64,000 nucleotides of DNA from Sphaerisporangium rufum (GCF_016863395.1 NZ_BOOU01000032.1:1-64000); one strand, 5' to 3'. Shown: positions 33,348-43,114, counted from the stretch's first letter. The notes: a model not told the origin generated them from the sequence alone. Program-made: numbers and translations.

Positions 33348-35627
33348 ATGACCGCCGAACGCACCCCGCCCGCCGCCACGATCCTGGGATACCCGCGGAT
33401 CGGGCCGCGCCGGGAGCTGAAGCACGCGCTGGAGGCGTACTGGGCCGGGCGGGCCACCGCCGACGATCTGCACCGCACCGGGCGGCGGCTCCGCGAGCAG
33501 ACGTGGCGGCGGCTGGCGGCGCTCGGCCTCGCCACCCCGCCGTCCAACACCTTCTCCCTGTACGACCACGTGCTGGACACCGCGGCGCTGCTGGACGCGG
33601 TGCCCGACCGGTTCCGCGGCGGGACGGCGCTGGACACCTACTTCGCGATGGCCCGCGGCACCGGCACGGTGCCGCCGCTGCGGATGACCAAGTGGTTCGA
33701 CACCAACTACCACTACATCGTCCCGGAGATCGGCCCGGACACCGCGTTCCGCCTGGCCGGCGACAAGCCGCTCGCCGAGGTGCGCGAGGCCCGGCGGATC
33801 GGCGTGGCGACCCGGCCGGTACTTCTCGGCCCGGTGACCTTCCTGCTGCTCGCGCAGGCCGCGCCCGGCGCCCCGGCGGGGTTCGCCCCGCTGGACCGGC
33901 TCGGCGACGTGGTCGCCGTCTACCGGGAACTGCTGGCCGCCCTGGCCGCCGAGGGGGCCGGCCAGGTCCAGCTGGACGAGCCCGCGCTGGTGACCGACCT
34001 GACGCCGGCCGCGCTCACCGCGGTCGAGACCTGCTACTCGCGCCTCGGCCGGTCGCCGTCCCGTCCCGAGCTGCTGGTGGCCACCTACTTCGGCCATCCC
34101 GGCGCGGCGCTGCCGGTGCTGGCCGGCACGCCGGTGGAGGCCATCGGCCTGGACCTGGTCCGCGGCGCGCAGACCCTCGCCGACCCGGCCGCGCTCGCCG
34201 CGCTGGCCGGCAAGACCGTGGTGGCCGGCGTGGTGTCCGGCCGCGACGTCTGGCGCACCGACCGCGACCGTGCCCTGGCGGCGCTGCGCACCGTGCGCGA
34301 GCACGCCGCCCAGGTGGTGGTCGGCACCTCCTGCCCGCTGCTGCACGTCCCCTACGACGCCGAGGCGGAGACCGGCCTGGATCCGGCGCTGCGCCGGCGC
34401 CTGGCCTTCGCCGAGCAGAAGGTCGCCGAGGTGGTGGAGCTTGCCGGACTACCGGCCCGGAGCGCCCCCGGCACGCCCCTGCCCGCCGCGCCGCCGCCGG
34501 CCGCGCCCGCCACGTTGCCCGAGCCCGGCAGCCGCGCCCCCTACCAGGTGCGGGCCGCGGCGCAGGCGGCGCACCTGCGGCTGCCGGACCTGCCGACCAC
34601 TACCATCGGGTCGTTCCCGCAGACCGGTGACCTGCGGGCCGCCCGCGCGGCGCTCGCCGCCGGGAGGCTGACCGCGGCGGAGTACGAGGAGCGGGTACGC
34701 GCCAAAATCGAGCACGTGGTGCGGCTGCAGGAGCGGCTGGGCCTGGACGTGCTCGTGCACGGGGAGCCGGAGCGCAACGACATGGTGCAGTACTTCGCCG
34801 AGCATCTGGACGGCTTCGCGGTGACCCGGCACGGGTGGGTCCAGTCCTATGGAAGCCGCTGCACCCGGCCCCCGATCATCCACGGGGACGTGCGGCGGCC
34901 GGCGCCGATCACCGTCCGCTGGGCGCGCCACGCGCGGTCGCTGACCGAGCGGCCGGTCAAGGGCATGCTGACCGGGCCGGTGACCATCGTGGCCTGGTCG
35001 TTCCCCCGGCCCGACCTGCCGCTCGCCCAGGTGGTGTTCCAGGTGGCCGAGGCGGTGCGCGCGGAGGTGGCCGACCTGGAGGCCGCCGGCGTCTCGGTGA
35101 TCCAGGTGGACGAGCCGGCGCTGCGCGAGCTGCTGCCGCTGCGCCGGGCCGGCCAGGACGAGTACCTGGCCTGGGCGGTGGCGGCGTACCGGCGGGCGAC
35201 GTCGGGGGCGGCCGACCGCACCCAGATCCACACGCACCTGTGCTACTCCGACGCCGAGCAGATCCTGGCCGCGGTGGACGCGCTGGACGCCGACGTCACC
35301 AGCGTCGAGTCGGCCCGGTCGGACGGCCGGATCCTCGCCGGGCCGGCGGTGCGCGGCTTCGCGCGCGGGCTCGGCCCGGGCGTGTACGACATCCACTCGC
35401 CCCGGGTGCCCACCGGCGCGGAGATCGAGAAGTCGCTGCGGGCCGCGCTCGACGCGCTGCCCGCCGCCCGGGTGTGGGTCAACCCCGACTGCGGGTTGAA
35501 GACCCGGGCCTACGCCGAGGTGGAGGCGGCGCTCACCACGATGGTCGCCGTCGCCCGCCGGCTGCGCGCCGAGGCGGCGCCCGATCCCGGTCAGGCGGCC
35601 GAGGCGCCGGCGGCCAGCGAGAAGTAG
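33348..35627 (+). CDS. metE: Cobalamin-independent methionine synthase
   Basis: A 759-residue zinc enzyme that methylates homocysteine with 5-methyltetrahydrofolate. Zinc ligands are visible in IHTHLCYS (His and Cys) and NPDCGLKTR (Cys), and the homocysteine/folate motifs [22 protein letters not shown] and [10 protein letters not shown] are present. GAGGAG precedes ATG 33348. No cobalamin riboswitch is visible in the 85-base upstream gap, so control by the divergent LysR or another regulator is more likely. The 3' end overlaps the convergent metal ATPase gene by 37 bases. Confidence 0.97.
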   Translation: MTAERTPPAATILGYPRIGPRRELKHALEAYWAGRATADDLHRTGRRLREQTWRRLAALGLATPPSNTFSLYDHVLDTAALLDAVPDRFRGGTALDTYFAMARGTGTVPPLRMTKWFDTNYHYIVPEIGPDTAFRLAGDKPLAEVREARRIGVATRPVLLGPVTFLLLAQAAPGAPAGFAPLDRLGDVVAVYRELLAALAAEGAGQVQLDEPALVTDLTPAALTAVETCYSRLGRSPSRPELLVATYFGHPGAALPVLAGTPVEAIGLDLVRGAQTLADPAALAALAGKTVVAGVVSGRDVWRTDRDRALAALRTVREHAAQVVVGTSCPLLHVPYDAEAETGLDPALRRRLAFAEQKVAEVVELAGLPARSAPGTPLPAAPPPAAPATLPEPGSRAPYQVRAAAQAAHLRLPDLPTTTIGSFPQTGDLRAARAALAAGRLTAAEYEERVRAKIEHVVRLQERLGLDVLVHGEPERNDMVQYFAEHLDGFAVTRHGWVQSYGSRCTRPPIIHGDVRRPAPITVRWARHARSLTERPVKGMLTGPVTIVAWSFPRPDLPLAQVVFQVAEAVRAEVADLEAAGVSVIQVDEPALRELLPLRRAGQDEYLAWAVAAYRRATSGAADRTQIHTHLCYSDAEQILAAVDALDADVTSVESARSDGRILAGPAVRGFARGLGPGVYDIHSPRVPTGAEIEKSLRAALDALPAARVWVNPDCGLKTRAYAEVEAALTTMVAVARRLRAEAAPDPGQAAEAPAASEK

Positions 35628-37879
35628 GCCTCCTCCTCCTGGTCGAAGTGCAACGTCAGCACGGCGTGCAGCCCGTAGAGGCAGGCGCGCAGGTCGGCGA
35701 GCCGCTCGGGACCGGGACCGTCCAGGCCGGCCAGCTCCAGATGGCGGCCCAGCCGCCGGACCAGCCGGTCGATCTCGGCGTGCGTCCTGCTCATGGTGAC
35801 GGTGGTCTCCGGCCCGCCGAGGACCCGGCTCATGGCCGGGTAGAGGCGGTCCTCCTCGGCGTGCTCGTGCGGCAGCAGCTCGCGGGTGAGGAACTCGTGG
35901 ACGCGGCGCAGGTCCTCGCGCGCCGCGGCCGGCTCGTCGGCCGCCAGCCGGTCCGCGCACTCGCGGATCAGTTCCAGCGAGGGGCGCAGTCCGGCGTGCT
36001 CCAGCTGGAAGCGGCGCAGCAGCTCCTCGGTGGCGGCGTCCACCCGCGTGCGCGTGCCGCGGGCCGGCCGCAGCGCGCGCAGCGCGTTGAAGATCACCGC
36101 CACGTCGATGCCCTCCTGGAGCACCGCGCCGGCCGCGGGCGGCAGCAGCCCGGCCGCGGCCACGACCATCGCCGCCAGCGACAGGCCGATGCCGACGCCC
36201 GCGCTCTGCACCGCGATCCGCCGGGTGCGGCGGGCGATGTCCAGCGCGTCGGCGAGCCGGTCCAGCCGGTCGGCGGTGATCACCACGTCGGCGGCCCGGG
36301 TGGAGGCGGCCGAGCCGCGGGCGCCCATGGCGACGCCGACATCGGCCGCCGCCAGCGCCGGGGCGTCGTTGACGCCGTCGCCCACCATCACGGTCGTCGC
36401 CCCGGCGACCTCCTCGCGCACGGCCGCGACCTTGCCGGCCGGGCCGTGGCCGGCCAGGACCCGGTCCACGCCGAGGACCGCGGCCACGCTCTCGGCGACC
36501 TCCGCGCGGTCACCGGTGAGCATGACCAGCCGGTCGACGCCCGCCGCGCGCAGCCGGCGCAGCGTGCGGGGGGCGTCGGCCCGCACCGCGTCCCGCAACA
36601 GGATCACCCCGGCGGGCCGGCCGGCCAGATTGACCCACACCGTCATGGCGCCGTCCAGCGCGGCCCGCGCCCGCACCGCGGCCTCCCAGCGGGACGACCG
36701 GGGCCCGGCCGCCTTGCCGACCAGGACCGGGCGCCCGCCGATCCGGGCCGCCATGCCCTGGCCGGGCTCCTCCCGGGGGTCGTCCGGCACCGGCAGCGCG
36801 AGCCCCCGCGCCCGGGCGGCCCGCACGATCGCGGTCGCCAGGACGTGCGAGGAGACCTGGTCGACGGCGGCGGCCAGGCGCAGCACCTCGGCGGCGTCCC
36901 CGCCGGGCGCGGCAACCACGTCCGCCACCTGGGGGCGGCCGGCGGTCAGCGTGCCGGTCTTGTCCAGTATCAGGGTGCGGGCCCGGCCGAGCGTCTCCAG
37001 CGCCCCGCCGCCCTTCACCACCACGCCGTGCCGGGCGGCGCGCGACAGGCCGGAGGCGATCGCGGCGGGCGCGGCGAGCAGCAGCGGGCAGGGAGTGGCC
37101 ACGACCAGCACGGCGACCGCGCGCACCGGATCGCCGGAGGCCAGCCAGGCGGCGCCGGCCACCAGCAGGGTGGCGGGCACGAACCAGGCGGCCGCCCGGT
37201 CGGCCAGCCGCACCACCGGGGCGGTGCCCGCCTCGGTCTCCCGGGCCAGCCGGACGACGCCGGCGTAGGTGCTGTCGGCGGCGGTCACCGTGGCGCGCAG
37301 GTCGAACGGCGAGCCGGCGTTGACCACGCCGCTGGGGACGGCGTCCCCCTCGTCGCGCTCGACCGGCAGGGACTCGCCGGTGAGCGCGGACTCGTCCAGC
37401 AGCGCGGTCCCGCGCACGACGACGCCGTCGACCGGCACCGTCTCGCCGGCCGGCACCAGCAGCAGATCACCGCGGGCGATCTCCGTCACCCCGATCGGCT
37501 GCGGCACCCCGCCGATGTAGCGCCGGGCCGTGCGCGGCACCCGTTCGTACAGCGCGGCCAGGTCCCGGCGGGCGCGCCGCAGGGCACGCTCCTCCAGGGT
37601 GCGGCCGCCGGCCAGCATGACGGCGATCATCGCGCCGGCCAGGTACTCGTGCACGGCGAGCGCCCCGGCCAGGGCGAGTGCCGCGATGGCGTCCACGCCG
37701 AACCGCCGGGCGCGCAGCGCGGTGGCCACCCACCACACCGCGGGCACCAGGGCGAGCACCGTCGCGGCGGCGAAGACCAGGTCCCCGGCACGCCCGGCCC
37801 CGGCCAGGTGCAGGATCCCGCCGGCGAGCAGCGCCCCGGCGGTCCCCGCCGGGAGCAGTAGCCGTCCCTTGCCTTCCAC
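35591..37879 (-). CDS. P1B-5-type metal ATPase fused to a C-terminal hemerythrin domain
   Basis: A 762-residue P1B ATPase. The TGES motif is at 167-170, the membrane metal site TPC at 262-264, DKTGT at 306-310 and GDGVNDAP at 500-507; the HP locus reads SSHV (343-346). There is no N-terminal metal-binding domain. Residues about 615-755 form a hemerythrin-like di-iron domain ([27 protein letters not shown]). The TPC motif plus C-terminal hemerythrin defines the P1B-5 class, whose studied member Nia of Sinorhizobium exports nickel and iron. GTG 37879 follows GGGAGA. A DosR-like box lies 58 bases upstream. Confidence 0.93.
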   Translation of the reverse strand: MEGKGRLLLPAGTAGALLAGGILHLAGAGRAGDLVFAAATVLALVPAVWWVATALRARRFGVDAIAALALAGALAVHEYLAGAMIAVMLAGGRTLEERALRRARRDLAALYERVPRTARRYIGGVPQPIGVTEIARGDLLLVPAGETVPVDGVVVRGTALLDESALTGESLPVERDEGDAVPSGVVNAGSPFDLRATVTAADSTYAGVVRLARETEAGTAPVVRLADRAAAWFVPATLLVAGAAWLASGDPVRAVAVLVVATPCPLLLAAPAAIASGLSRAARHGVVVKGGGALETLGRARTLILDKTGTLTAGRPQVADVVAAPGGDAAEVLRLAAAVDQVSSHVLATAIVRAARARGLALPVPDDPREEPGQGMAARIGGRPVLVGKAAGPRSSRWEAAVRARAALDGAMTVWVNLAGRPAGVILLRDAVRADAPRTLRRLRAAGVDRLVMLTGDRAEVAESVAAVLGVDRVLAGHGPAGKVAAVREEVAGATTVMVGDGVNDAPALAAADVGVAMGARGSAASTRAADVVITADRLDRLADALDIARRTRRIAVQSAGVGIGLSLAAMVVAAAGLLPPAAGAVLQEGIDVAVIFNALRALRPARGTRTRVDAATEELLRRFQLEHAGLRPSLELIRECADRLAADEPAAAREDLRRVHEFLTRELLPHEHAEEDRLYPAMSRVLGGPETTVTMSRTHAEIDRLVRRLGRHLELAGLDGPGPERLADLRACLYGLHAVLTLHFDQEEEAYFSLAAGASAA

Positions 37880-37936
37880 GTGTGCAGGGTCTCCCGCCGG
37901 GCCGCGGGCGGCCAGGGCGGATGTGCCCGGGGATCG

Positions 37937-37950
37937 GGGCCGAAAGGCCC
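37937..37950. promoter_or_regulatory. DosR-like 14-nt box upstream of the metal ATPase
   Basis: GGGCCGAAAGGCCC has the 5-4-5 dyad geometry of the DosR/DevR box (GGGAC-N4-GTCCC). It lies 58 bases before the GTG start, a normal activator position. Confidence 0.5.
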
Positions 37951-38062
37951 GTGGCCGGGGTCGGGGGTGTCACCGAGGACAGCGCCGGCGGCGCAGGTCG
38001 GCCGGGCGGGACGCCGGGCACCGCGCCGTCGCGGGGTTCCCGCCGCTTACGAGTGCCCTGAG

Positions 38063-38090
38063 GCCGGGTGCCGGCCGGCCGGCACCCGGC
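38063..38090. repeat. Perfect 28-bp palindrome
   Basis: GCCGGGTGCCGGCC is followed at once by its exact reverse complement. It could act as a bidirectional transcription barrier between the divergent genes or as a protein-binding site. Confidence 0.8.
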
Positions 38091-38213
38091 GCATCCGGAG
38101 CGGGCCTCCGCCGCGAAGGGAGGAGCGGACGGATCATCCGCCGGCGGGCCGGACATCGGCCCACCGGCCCGGTGATCCGGCCGCGGACGCGGGACGGCCT
38201 GCGAGGAGGCGGC

Positions 38214-38681
38214 GTGGCGGAGCGATCGGCCGGGACGGCACGGGAGATGAACGCGGAGATGACGGCGCGGCTGCTCGCCGGGCCGCCGCAGCCACTGGAG
38301 GAGGGCGGCCTGGCACTACGCGTCCTGCACGTGCCCGGCCGGCGGAGCGGCCGGCCGCAGCGCACCCCGCTCGGCGTGACCCGGCTGGACGGCCACGACT
38401 ACCTGGTGTCCCCCGAGCCGGGACGCGACTGGGTGCGCAACGTCGAGGCGGCCGGCGGCTGCGAGCTGCTCGCCGGCGGCACCCGGGACGCGCGCCGGGC
38501 GGTGCGCGCGTCCGGCGCCGAGGCGGCGCGGGCCGTCGCGCGGTACCTGGCCAATACCCGGGCGCCCTGGGTGCTGTCCCGGTTCCCGGTGCCGGCGGGC
38601 GCCACGCCCGAGGAGGTCGAGCCGCACCTGGCCGCGCTCGCGGTCTTCCGCCTAGAGCCCGGCAGCGGGGGCGGCCGGTGA
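38214..38681 (+). CDS. DDN-like F420-dependent nitroreductase-family protein
   Basis: A 155-residue member of the deazaflavin-dependent nitroreductase family (PF04075 type): LRVLHVPGRRSGRPQRTPLGVTRLDGHDYLVSPEPGRDWVRNV is the F420/flavin-binding line, and PEEVEPHLAALAVFRLEP closes the fold. The enzymes reduce quinones, nitro compounds or other electrophiles with reduced F420. GTG 38214 follows GGAGG. The stop overlaps the next gene's GTG (GTGA), so the two form a unit. Members of this group occur in dormancy regulons. Confidence 0.88.
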   Translation: MAERSAGTAREMNAEMTARLLAGPPQPLEEGGLALRVLHVPGRRSGRPQRTPLGVTRLDGHDYLVSPEPGRDWVRNVEAAGGCELLAGGTRDARRAVRASGAEAARAVARYLANTRAPWVLSRFPVPAGATPEEVEPHLAALAVFRLEPGSGGGR

Positions 38682-39907
38682 CCGCCGGCGCGGGGCGGGT
38701 GGTCGTGGTGGGCGGCGGGCCGGGCGGGCTCGTGCTGGCCTACCTGCTCGCCCGGGCCGCCGTCCCGGTGACGCTGCTGGAGGCTCGCGCCGACTTCGAC
38801 CGCGACTTCCGCGGCGACTCCCTGCATCCCTACACCCTGGAGCTGCTCGACCGGCTGGGGCTGGCCGAGGATCTGCTGCGGCTGCCGCACCACCCGGCCC
38901 GCTGGTTCCGTTTCCACACCCCGACCGGCACGGTGACCACCACCGACTACGGCCGGCTGCGCACCCGGTACAACTTCGTGGCGCTGATGCCCCAGGCGCG
39001 CTTCCTGGACTTCCTGGCCGGCCGGGCCCGGGAACTGCCGGGGTTCGAGCTGCGGATGGGCGCCCGGGTCACCGGCCTGATCCAGGACGGCGGCGCGGTG
39101 CACGGCGTGCGCTACCGCGATCGGGACGGCGAGCACGAGATGGCGGCCCGGCTGGTCGTCGCGGTCGACGGGCGGTTCTCCAAGGTGCGCCGCCTGGCGG
39201 ACCTGCCGGTCCGGTCGCTCGGCGCGACGACCGACCTGCTGTGGTTCCGGCTGCCGCGCCGGGAGGGCGACCCGCCGGACGCCGACGTCGATCTGTATTT
39301 CGGCCGCGACCACTACGTGGGGCTGCTCGGCGGCGTCGACTCCTGGCAGGTGGGATACAGCCTGCCCAAGGGCGGGTTCCCGGCGGCCCGCGAGGCGGGG
39401 GTGACGCCGATCCGCCGGTTCGTGGCCGAGCATGTGCCCTGGCTGGCCGACCGGGTGCACCTGCTGGACGACTTCGGGAAGATCACCCTGCTGTCGGTGG
39501 ACATCTCGCTGGCCGGCCGCTGGTACCGCCCCGGGCTGCTGATGATCGGTGACGCCGCCCACGTGATCTCCCCGGTCGGCGGGAACGGGATCCTGATGGC
39601 GGTGCAGGACGCGGTGGCGGCGGCCAACGTGCTGGTGCCCGCGCTGCGCGGGGACGGGCCGGTGCCGGTGGCGGCGCTCGCGGCCGTGCAGGCGGCCCGT
39701 GAACCGGCGATCCGCGCGGTGCAGCGCCAGCAGGTGCGGGTGGAGCGCCGCGCCGCCCGGGCCCGGGCCACCGGCCGGCCGCTGCTGCCGGTGCGGCTGC
39801 TGCGGGCGGTCACCGCGATTCCCGGCGTGCGGGCCCGGGCGGCCCGGTCCAACGCCTACGGACCGCGGCCGCCGCGGCTGGACATGGCGCTCCTGGCCGC
39901 CCGGTAA
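38678..39907 (+). CDS. FAD-dependent monooxygenase (PHBH fold)
   Basis: A 409-residue flavoprotein: the Rossmann motif VVVVGGGPGGLVLAYLLA near residues 8-25, LHPYTLELLDRLGL and the FAD-binding GDAAHVISPVGGNGI near 288-302. The class includes aromatic hydroxylases and squalene/geranylgeranyl oxidoreductases; the substrate is unknown. It is translationally coupled to the F420-type reductase, which might feed or reduce the same compound. Confidence 0.85.
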   Translation: MTAGAGRVVVVGGGPGGLVLAYLLARAAVPVTLLEARADFDRDFRGDSLHPYTLELLDRLGLAEDLLRLPHHPARWFRFHTPTGTVTTTDYGRLRTRYNFVALMPQARFLDFLAGRARELPGFELRMGARVTGLIQDGGAVHGVRYRDRDGEHEMAARLVVAVDGRFSKVRRLADLPVRSLGATTDLLWFRLPRREGDPPDADVDLYFGRDHYVGLLGGVDSWQVGYSLPKGGFPAAREAGVTPIRRFVAEHVPWLADRVHLLDDFGKITLLSVDISLAGRWYRPGLLMIGDAAHVISPVGGNGILMAVQDAVAAANVLVPALRGDGPVPVAALAAVQAAREPAIRAVQRQQVRVERRAARARATGRPLLPVRLLRAVTAIPGVRARAARSNAYGPRPPRLDMALLAAR

Positions 39908-39909
39908 CG

Positions 39910-40578
39910 TCAGGGGTCGCCGAGGACCGAGCGGATGCCGCCGATCAGGTGGGCGCGGAACGCGGGGTCGTCGTAGGTCCCGGCGGCGTGCCCGAGCGCG
40001 GTGTACCAGGTGCGGGCGCCCGCGTGCCTGCCGGACCAGGCGATCGGGTGGTCGCCGCCCATCGACAGCTCCCCGGGGTCGTAGGTGCTCTCGTCCAGGG
40101 TGAGCTGCACGCGGACCCGCGGGCGGGGGTCGGTCCGGAAGGTGTACCACTCGTCGGTGTGGTGCCACTCGGCGGGCAGGTGCCCGGTGGCGGGGGTGCC
40201 GGCGTCGGCCACCCGTAGCACCGCCGGGTGGACGCCGGGCGGGTGGGCGAGGAAGCGGGCGCCGACCAGGCCCTCGTAGAAGTCCCAGTCCGGCTCGGCG
40301 GTGGCGGCGGCGTGTACGCCGGCGAAGCCGCCGCCGCGCCGGGTGAACCGCTCGTAGGCCGCCCGGCCCTCGGCGTCCAGCACGGTGCCCGACGCCTGCA
40401 GCCACACCACCGCCGCGTACCCGGCCAGCCGGTCGTCGCGGAAGTGCCCGGGGTCCTCGGTGTGCTCGGTGGCCAGGCCGGCGGCCCGGCACAGCTCGCG
40501 CACGGCGGCCACCGCGGCCGGGATGGAGTCGTGGCGGTATCCGGTGGTGCGGGTGAACAACAGCAGCCTCGGCGGCAT
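39910..40578 (-). CDS. ThuA-like protein
   Basis: A 222-residue protein of the ThuA family (glutamine-amidotransferase-like fold): LLLFTRTTGYRHDSIPAAVAAV, GGGFAGVHAAATAEPDWDFYEGLVGA and the HHTDEWYTF segment. ThuA proteins act in trehalose or other carbohydrate metabolism. ATG 40578 follows GGGAGGG. Two DosR-like boxes lie 112-148 bases upstream. Confidence 0.88.
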   Translation of the reverse strand: MPPRLLLFTRTTGYRHDSIPAAVAAVRELCRAAGLATEHTEDPGHFRDDRLAGYAAVVWLQASGTVLDAEGRAAYERFTRRGGGFAGVHAAATAEPDWDFYEGLVGARFLAHPPGVHPAVLRVADAGTPATGHLPAEWHHTDEWYTFRTDPRPRVRVQLTLDESTYDPGELSMGGDHPIAWSGRHAGARTWYTALGHAAGTYDDPAFRAHLIGGIRSVLGDP

Positions 40579-40890
40579 CCGCCCTCCCTCGCGCCCGCGG
40601 GACCCTCGCCGCCCGGGCGCGGCCGCCGGTCCGCCAGGTGGGCTCCACCTTGTCACAGCGGGCACCGGACGGCGAGCGCGGCGTCCGATGGGACCTTCGC
40701 TCCGGCGGCGACGGGACCGAAGCCCCTGGGCCGGGCGGCCACCGGGTGGTGAAGGTGGACTTCAGGGCCGCTCTGCACCGGAGGGGATCAGATGTCCGAT
40801 CGGCATCCGGGAGACCGGACGGGGCGGGCCACCACCGGCGCACCGTCCCGGACCGCGGAGCGGGACGCCGCCCCGGCGGCGCCCGCCCGT
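40579..40890. other. Intergenic region with two or three DosR-like boxes
   Basis: No functional gene is supported in these 312 bases. Two clear boxes at 40690-40703 and 40713-40726 and a weaker one at 40756-40769 are present. A GGAGGGG ribosome-binding site and ATG at 40792 follow them on the plus strand, but that frame soon runs antisense into the phosphoribosyltransferase and looks non-coding; it may be a decayed gene start. Confidence 0.55.
40690..40726. promoter_or_regulatory. Tandem DosR-like boxes
   Basis: GGGACCTTCGCTCC (40690-40703) and GGGACCGAAGCCCC (40713-40726) are 23 bp apart, about two helical turns, as DosR dimers usually sit. They could drive ThuA (minus) or a lost plus-strand gene. 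Confidence 0.5.
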
Positions 40891-41574
40891 TCAGTCTCCG
40901 GTGTGCCGGCGCGGCGCGCCGGGGCCCGGCACCGCCGGCTCCCGGGCGGCCCGCCGCAGCAGCTCGACGACCTCCTCGTCGGTGGTCTGCCGGAAGTCGG
41001 CGTACCAGGCGCCGATGGCGTGCAGGAAGGGCGGCGTCTCCAGGCAGACCACCTCGTCGGCGACCTCCCGCATCGCGGCGATCACGTCCGGCGCGCCCAC
41101 CGGGACCGCGAGCACCACCCGGGACGCGCCGCGCGCCCGGGCGACCCGGCACGCGGCCCGCGCGGTGCCGCCGGTGGCGATGCCGTCGTCCACGACGATC
41201 ACCGTGCGGCCGGCCGGGTCGACCGGCGGCCGGCCCTCGCGGAACCGGCGGGCCCGCCGGGTGACCTCCGCCCGCTCGCGGCGTTCCACCTCGGCGATCT
41301 CCTCCGGGTTCAGGCCGGCCACCCGGACGATGTCGGGGGTGACGACCCGCACCCCGCCCTCGCCGACCGCGCCGAAGCCGAGCTCGGGCTGGTACGGCAC
41401 GCCGAGCTTGCGCACCACGATCACGTCCATCGGCGCGTGCAGCGCCCGGGCGACCTCGGCCGCGACCGGCACCCCGCCCCGGGGCAGCCCGAGGACGATC
41501 GCACCGGCTGTTCCGGGGATCTCGCGCAGCCGTCCGGCCAGCCGCACGCCCGCGTCATGACGGTCGGTGAACAT
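40891..41574 (-). CDS. Phosphoribosyltransferase-like protein (dormancy-regulon type)
   Basis: A 227-residue type I phosphoribosyltransferase. The PRPP loop is VIVVDDGIATGGT near residues 122-134, and LGLPRGGVPVAAEVARAL and VIVVRKLGVPYQPELGFGAV are the N-terminal motifs. The base acceptor is not recognisable. A homologue, Rv0571c, sits beside pncB2 in the mycobacterial DosR regulon, the same neighbours as here. GGAGGG precedes ATG 41574; a DosR-like box lies 96 bases upstream in the shared gap. Confidence 0.9.
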   Translation of the reverse strand: MFTDRHDAGVRLAGRLREIPGTAGAIVLGLPRGGVPVAAEVARALHAPMDVIVVRKLGVPYQPELGFGAVGEGGVRVVTPDIVRVAGLNPEEIAEVERRERAEVTRRARRFREGRPPVDPAGRTVIVVDDGIATGGTARAACRVARARGASRVVLAVPVGAPDVIAAMREVADEVVCLETPPFLHAIGAWYADFRQTTDEEVVELLRRAAREPAVPGPGAPRRHTGD

Positions 41575-41669
41575 CGGACCCTCCCCTCCGGCGCCCCGGC
41601 TCGCCCGCCGGGACCTCCCGCGGCGACGTCCCCATGTCCAACGTGGAACGGGGCGGCGGGCGACCGGTA

Positions 41670-41683
41670 GGGCAGAAGGTCCC
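41670..41683. promoter_or_regulatory. DosR-like box between the phosphoribosyltransferase and pncB
   Basis: GGGCA-GAAG-GTCCC has 5-4-5 geometry. It is 96 bases from the phosphoribosyltransferase start, a normal distance, but only 19 bases before the pncB ATG, so it fits the minus-strand gene better. Confidence 0.45.
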
Positions 41684-41701
41684 TTACCCGAGGAGGCGGA
41701 C

Positions 41702-43093
41702 ATGGCCGGCGGACTGCTCACCGACCTGTACGAACTCGGCATGGCGGCGGCGTACCTGCGGGCCGGCATGACGGGGCGGGCGACGTTCAGCCTGTTCGTC
41801 CGCCGACTGCCGCCGGATCGCGGGTTCCTGGTGGCGGCCGGGCTCGCCGACTGCCTGGACTTCCTGGAGGGGTTCTCGTTCGCGCCCGGCGAGCTGGACT
41901 ACCTGCGCGGCACCCGGCGGTTCGCCCCCGAGGCGCTGGAGGCGTTCGCCCGCCTGCGGTTCACCGGGGACGTGTGGGCGGTGCCGGAGGGGACGGTGGT
42001 GTTCGCCGGCGAGCCGCTGCTGGAGGTGACCGCGCCGATCGCCGAGGCACAGCTGGTGGAGACCGTGCTGCTCAACCACGTGACCTTCCAGACCGCCGTG
42101 GCGAGCAAGGCGGCGCGCTGCGTGCTGGCCGCGGGCGGCGCCCGGCTCGTCGACTTCGCCTTCCGGCGCGCCCACGGCGTGGAGGCGGCGGTGGCGGTGG
42201 CCCGGGCGGCGGCGATCGCCGGGTTCGCCGCGACCAGCAACACCGAGGCGGCCCGGCGGTACGGGCTCGTACCGGCCGGGACGATGGCGCATTCCTACGT
42301 CGAGGCGTTCGGAGACGAGCGGGCGGCCTTCGAGGCGTTCGCCGCCGAGTTCCCCGCCGACTGCGCCTTCCTGGTGGACACCTACGACACCATGGGCGGG
42401 GTGCGGGCGGCCGTCGCCGCCGTGGCCGGGACGCCGCGCTCGCGCCGGATCCGGATCCGGCTGGACTCCGGCGACCTGGCCGAGCTGTCCCGGGCCGCGC
42501 GGCGGACGCTGGACGAGGCCGGGCTGCGCCGCGCGGAGATCTTCGCGAGCGGCGGGCTGGACGAGCACGCGATCGCCGAACTGGCGGCCGGCGGCGCGCC
42601 GATCGACGTGTACGCGGTGGGCACCCGGCTGGGGGTGTCGTTCGACGCGCCGTCGCTGGACAGCGCCTACAAGCTGGTCGTCTACCAGGACCGGCCGACG
42701 ATGAAGCTGTCGCCGGGCAAGGTGAGCGCGCCGGGGGCCAAGCAGGTGTTCCGCCCGGACGCCGGGACCGGCGGGGAGCCCGGCGACATCGTGGCGCTGC
42801 GCGAGGAGCCGGTGCCGGCCGGGTACCGGACGCTGCTGGCGCCGGTGATGCTGTCCGGGCGCCGGCCGGCCGAGGCCGAGCCGCTCGCCGCCATGCGCGA
42901 CCGGTGCGCGGCCGGGCTGGCCCGGCTGCCGGCCGCCGCCCGGGCGCTGCGCGACCCGGTGCCGCCGCCGGTGCGCTACAGCCGGCGGCTGACCCGGCTG
43001 GCCTGCCAGGTGCGCCGGGACATCCTGGCCGCGGCGGCCGCCGGCGCGCCCGATCCGGCGGCCGGTGACCGCCGCGACGGCGGCCGGCGCTGA
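41702..43093 (+). CDS. pncB: Nicotinate phosphoribosyltransferase
   Basis: A 463-residue enzyme that makes nicotinate mononucleotide from nicotinate and PRPP (NAD salvage). Visible motifs include LTDLYELGMAAAYLRAGMTG, FAATSNTEAARRYGL, GTMAHSYVEAFGDE with the catalytic His, and LDSGDLAELSRAAR near the phosphate site. GAGGAGG precedes ATG 41702. It is divergent from a phosphoribosyltransferase and close to other dormancy-type genes. Confidence 0.95.
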   Translation: MAGGLLTDLYELGMAAAYLRAGMTGRATFSLFVRRLPPDRGFLVAAGLADCLDFLEGFSFAPGELDYLRGTRRFAPEALEAFARLRFTGDVWAVPEGTVVFAGEPLLEVTAPIAEAQLVETVLLNHVTFQTAVASKAARCVLAAGGARLVDFAFRRAHGVEAAVAVARAAAIAGFAATSNTEAARRYGLVPAGTMAHSYVEAFGDERAAFEAFAAEFPADCAFLVDTYDTMGGVRAAVAAVAGTPRSRRIRIRLDSGDLAELSRAARRTLDEAGLRRAEIFASGGLDEHAIAELAAGGAPIDVYAVGTRLGVSFDAPSLDSAYKLVVYQDRPTMKLSPGKVSAPGAKQVFRPDAGTGGEPGDIVALREEPVPAGYRTLLAPVMLSGRRPAEAEPLAAMRDRCAAGLARLPAAARALRDPVPPPVRYSRRLTRLACQVRRDILAAAAAGAPDPAAGDRRDGGRR

Positions 43094-43114
43094 GCCGGTG
43101 CCGGGCCGCCGCGG

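Larger units (their letters stand above)
37880..38213. other. Divergent intergenic region with a DosR-like box and a 28-bp palindrome
   Basis: No gene is supported in these 334 bases. They hold a 14-nt motif GGGCC-GAAA-GGCCC at 37937-37950, well placed for the metal ATPase promoter, and a perfect 28-bp palindrome at 38063-38090. No second box is seen near the nitroreductase start. Confidence 0.6.

Noticed and set aside
34835-37861. A 1008-codon plus-strand frame over metE and the metal ATPase
   Set aside because: It overlaps metE out of frame and runs antisense to the ATPase; its composition is biased and it has no domain.
40792-41670. Plus-strand gene beginning at ATG 40792
   Set aside because: It has a good ribosome-binding site, but beyond about 30 codons it is antisense to the phosphoribosyltransferase and shows no domain; kept only as a finding on a possible relic.
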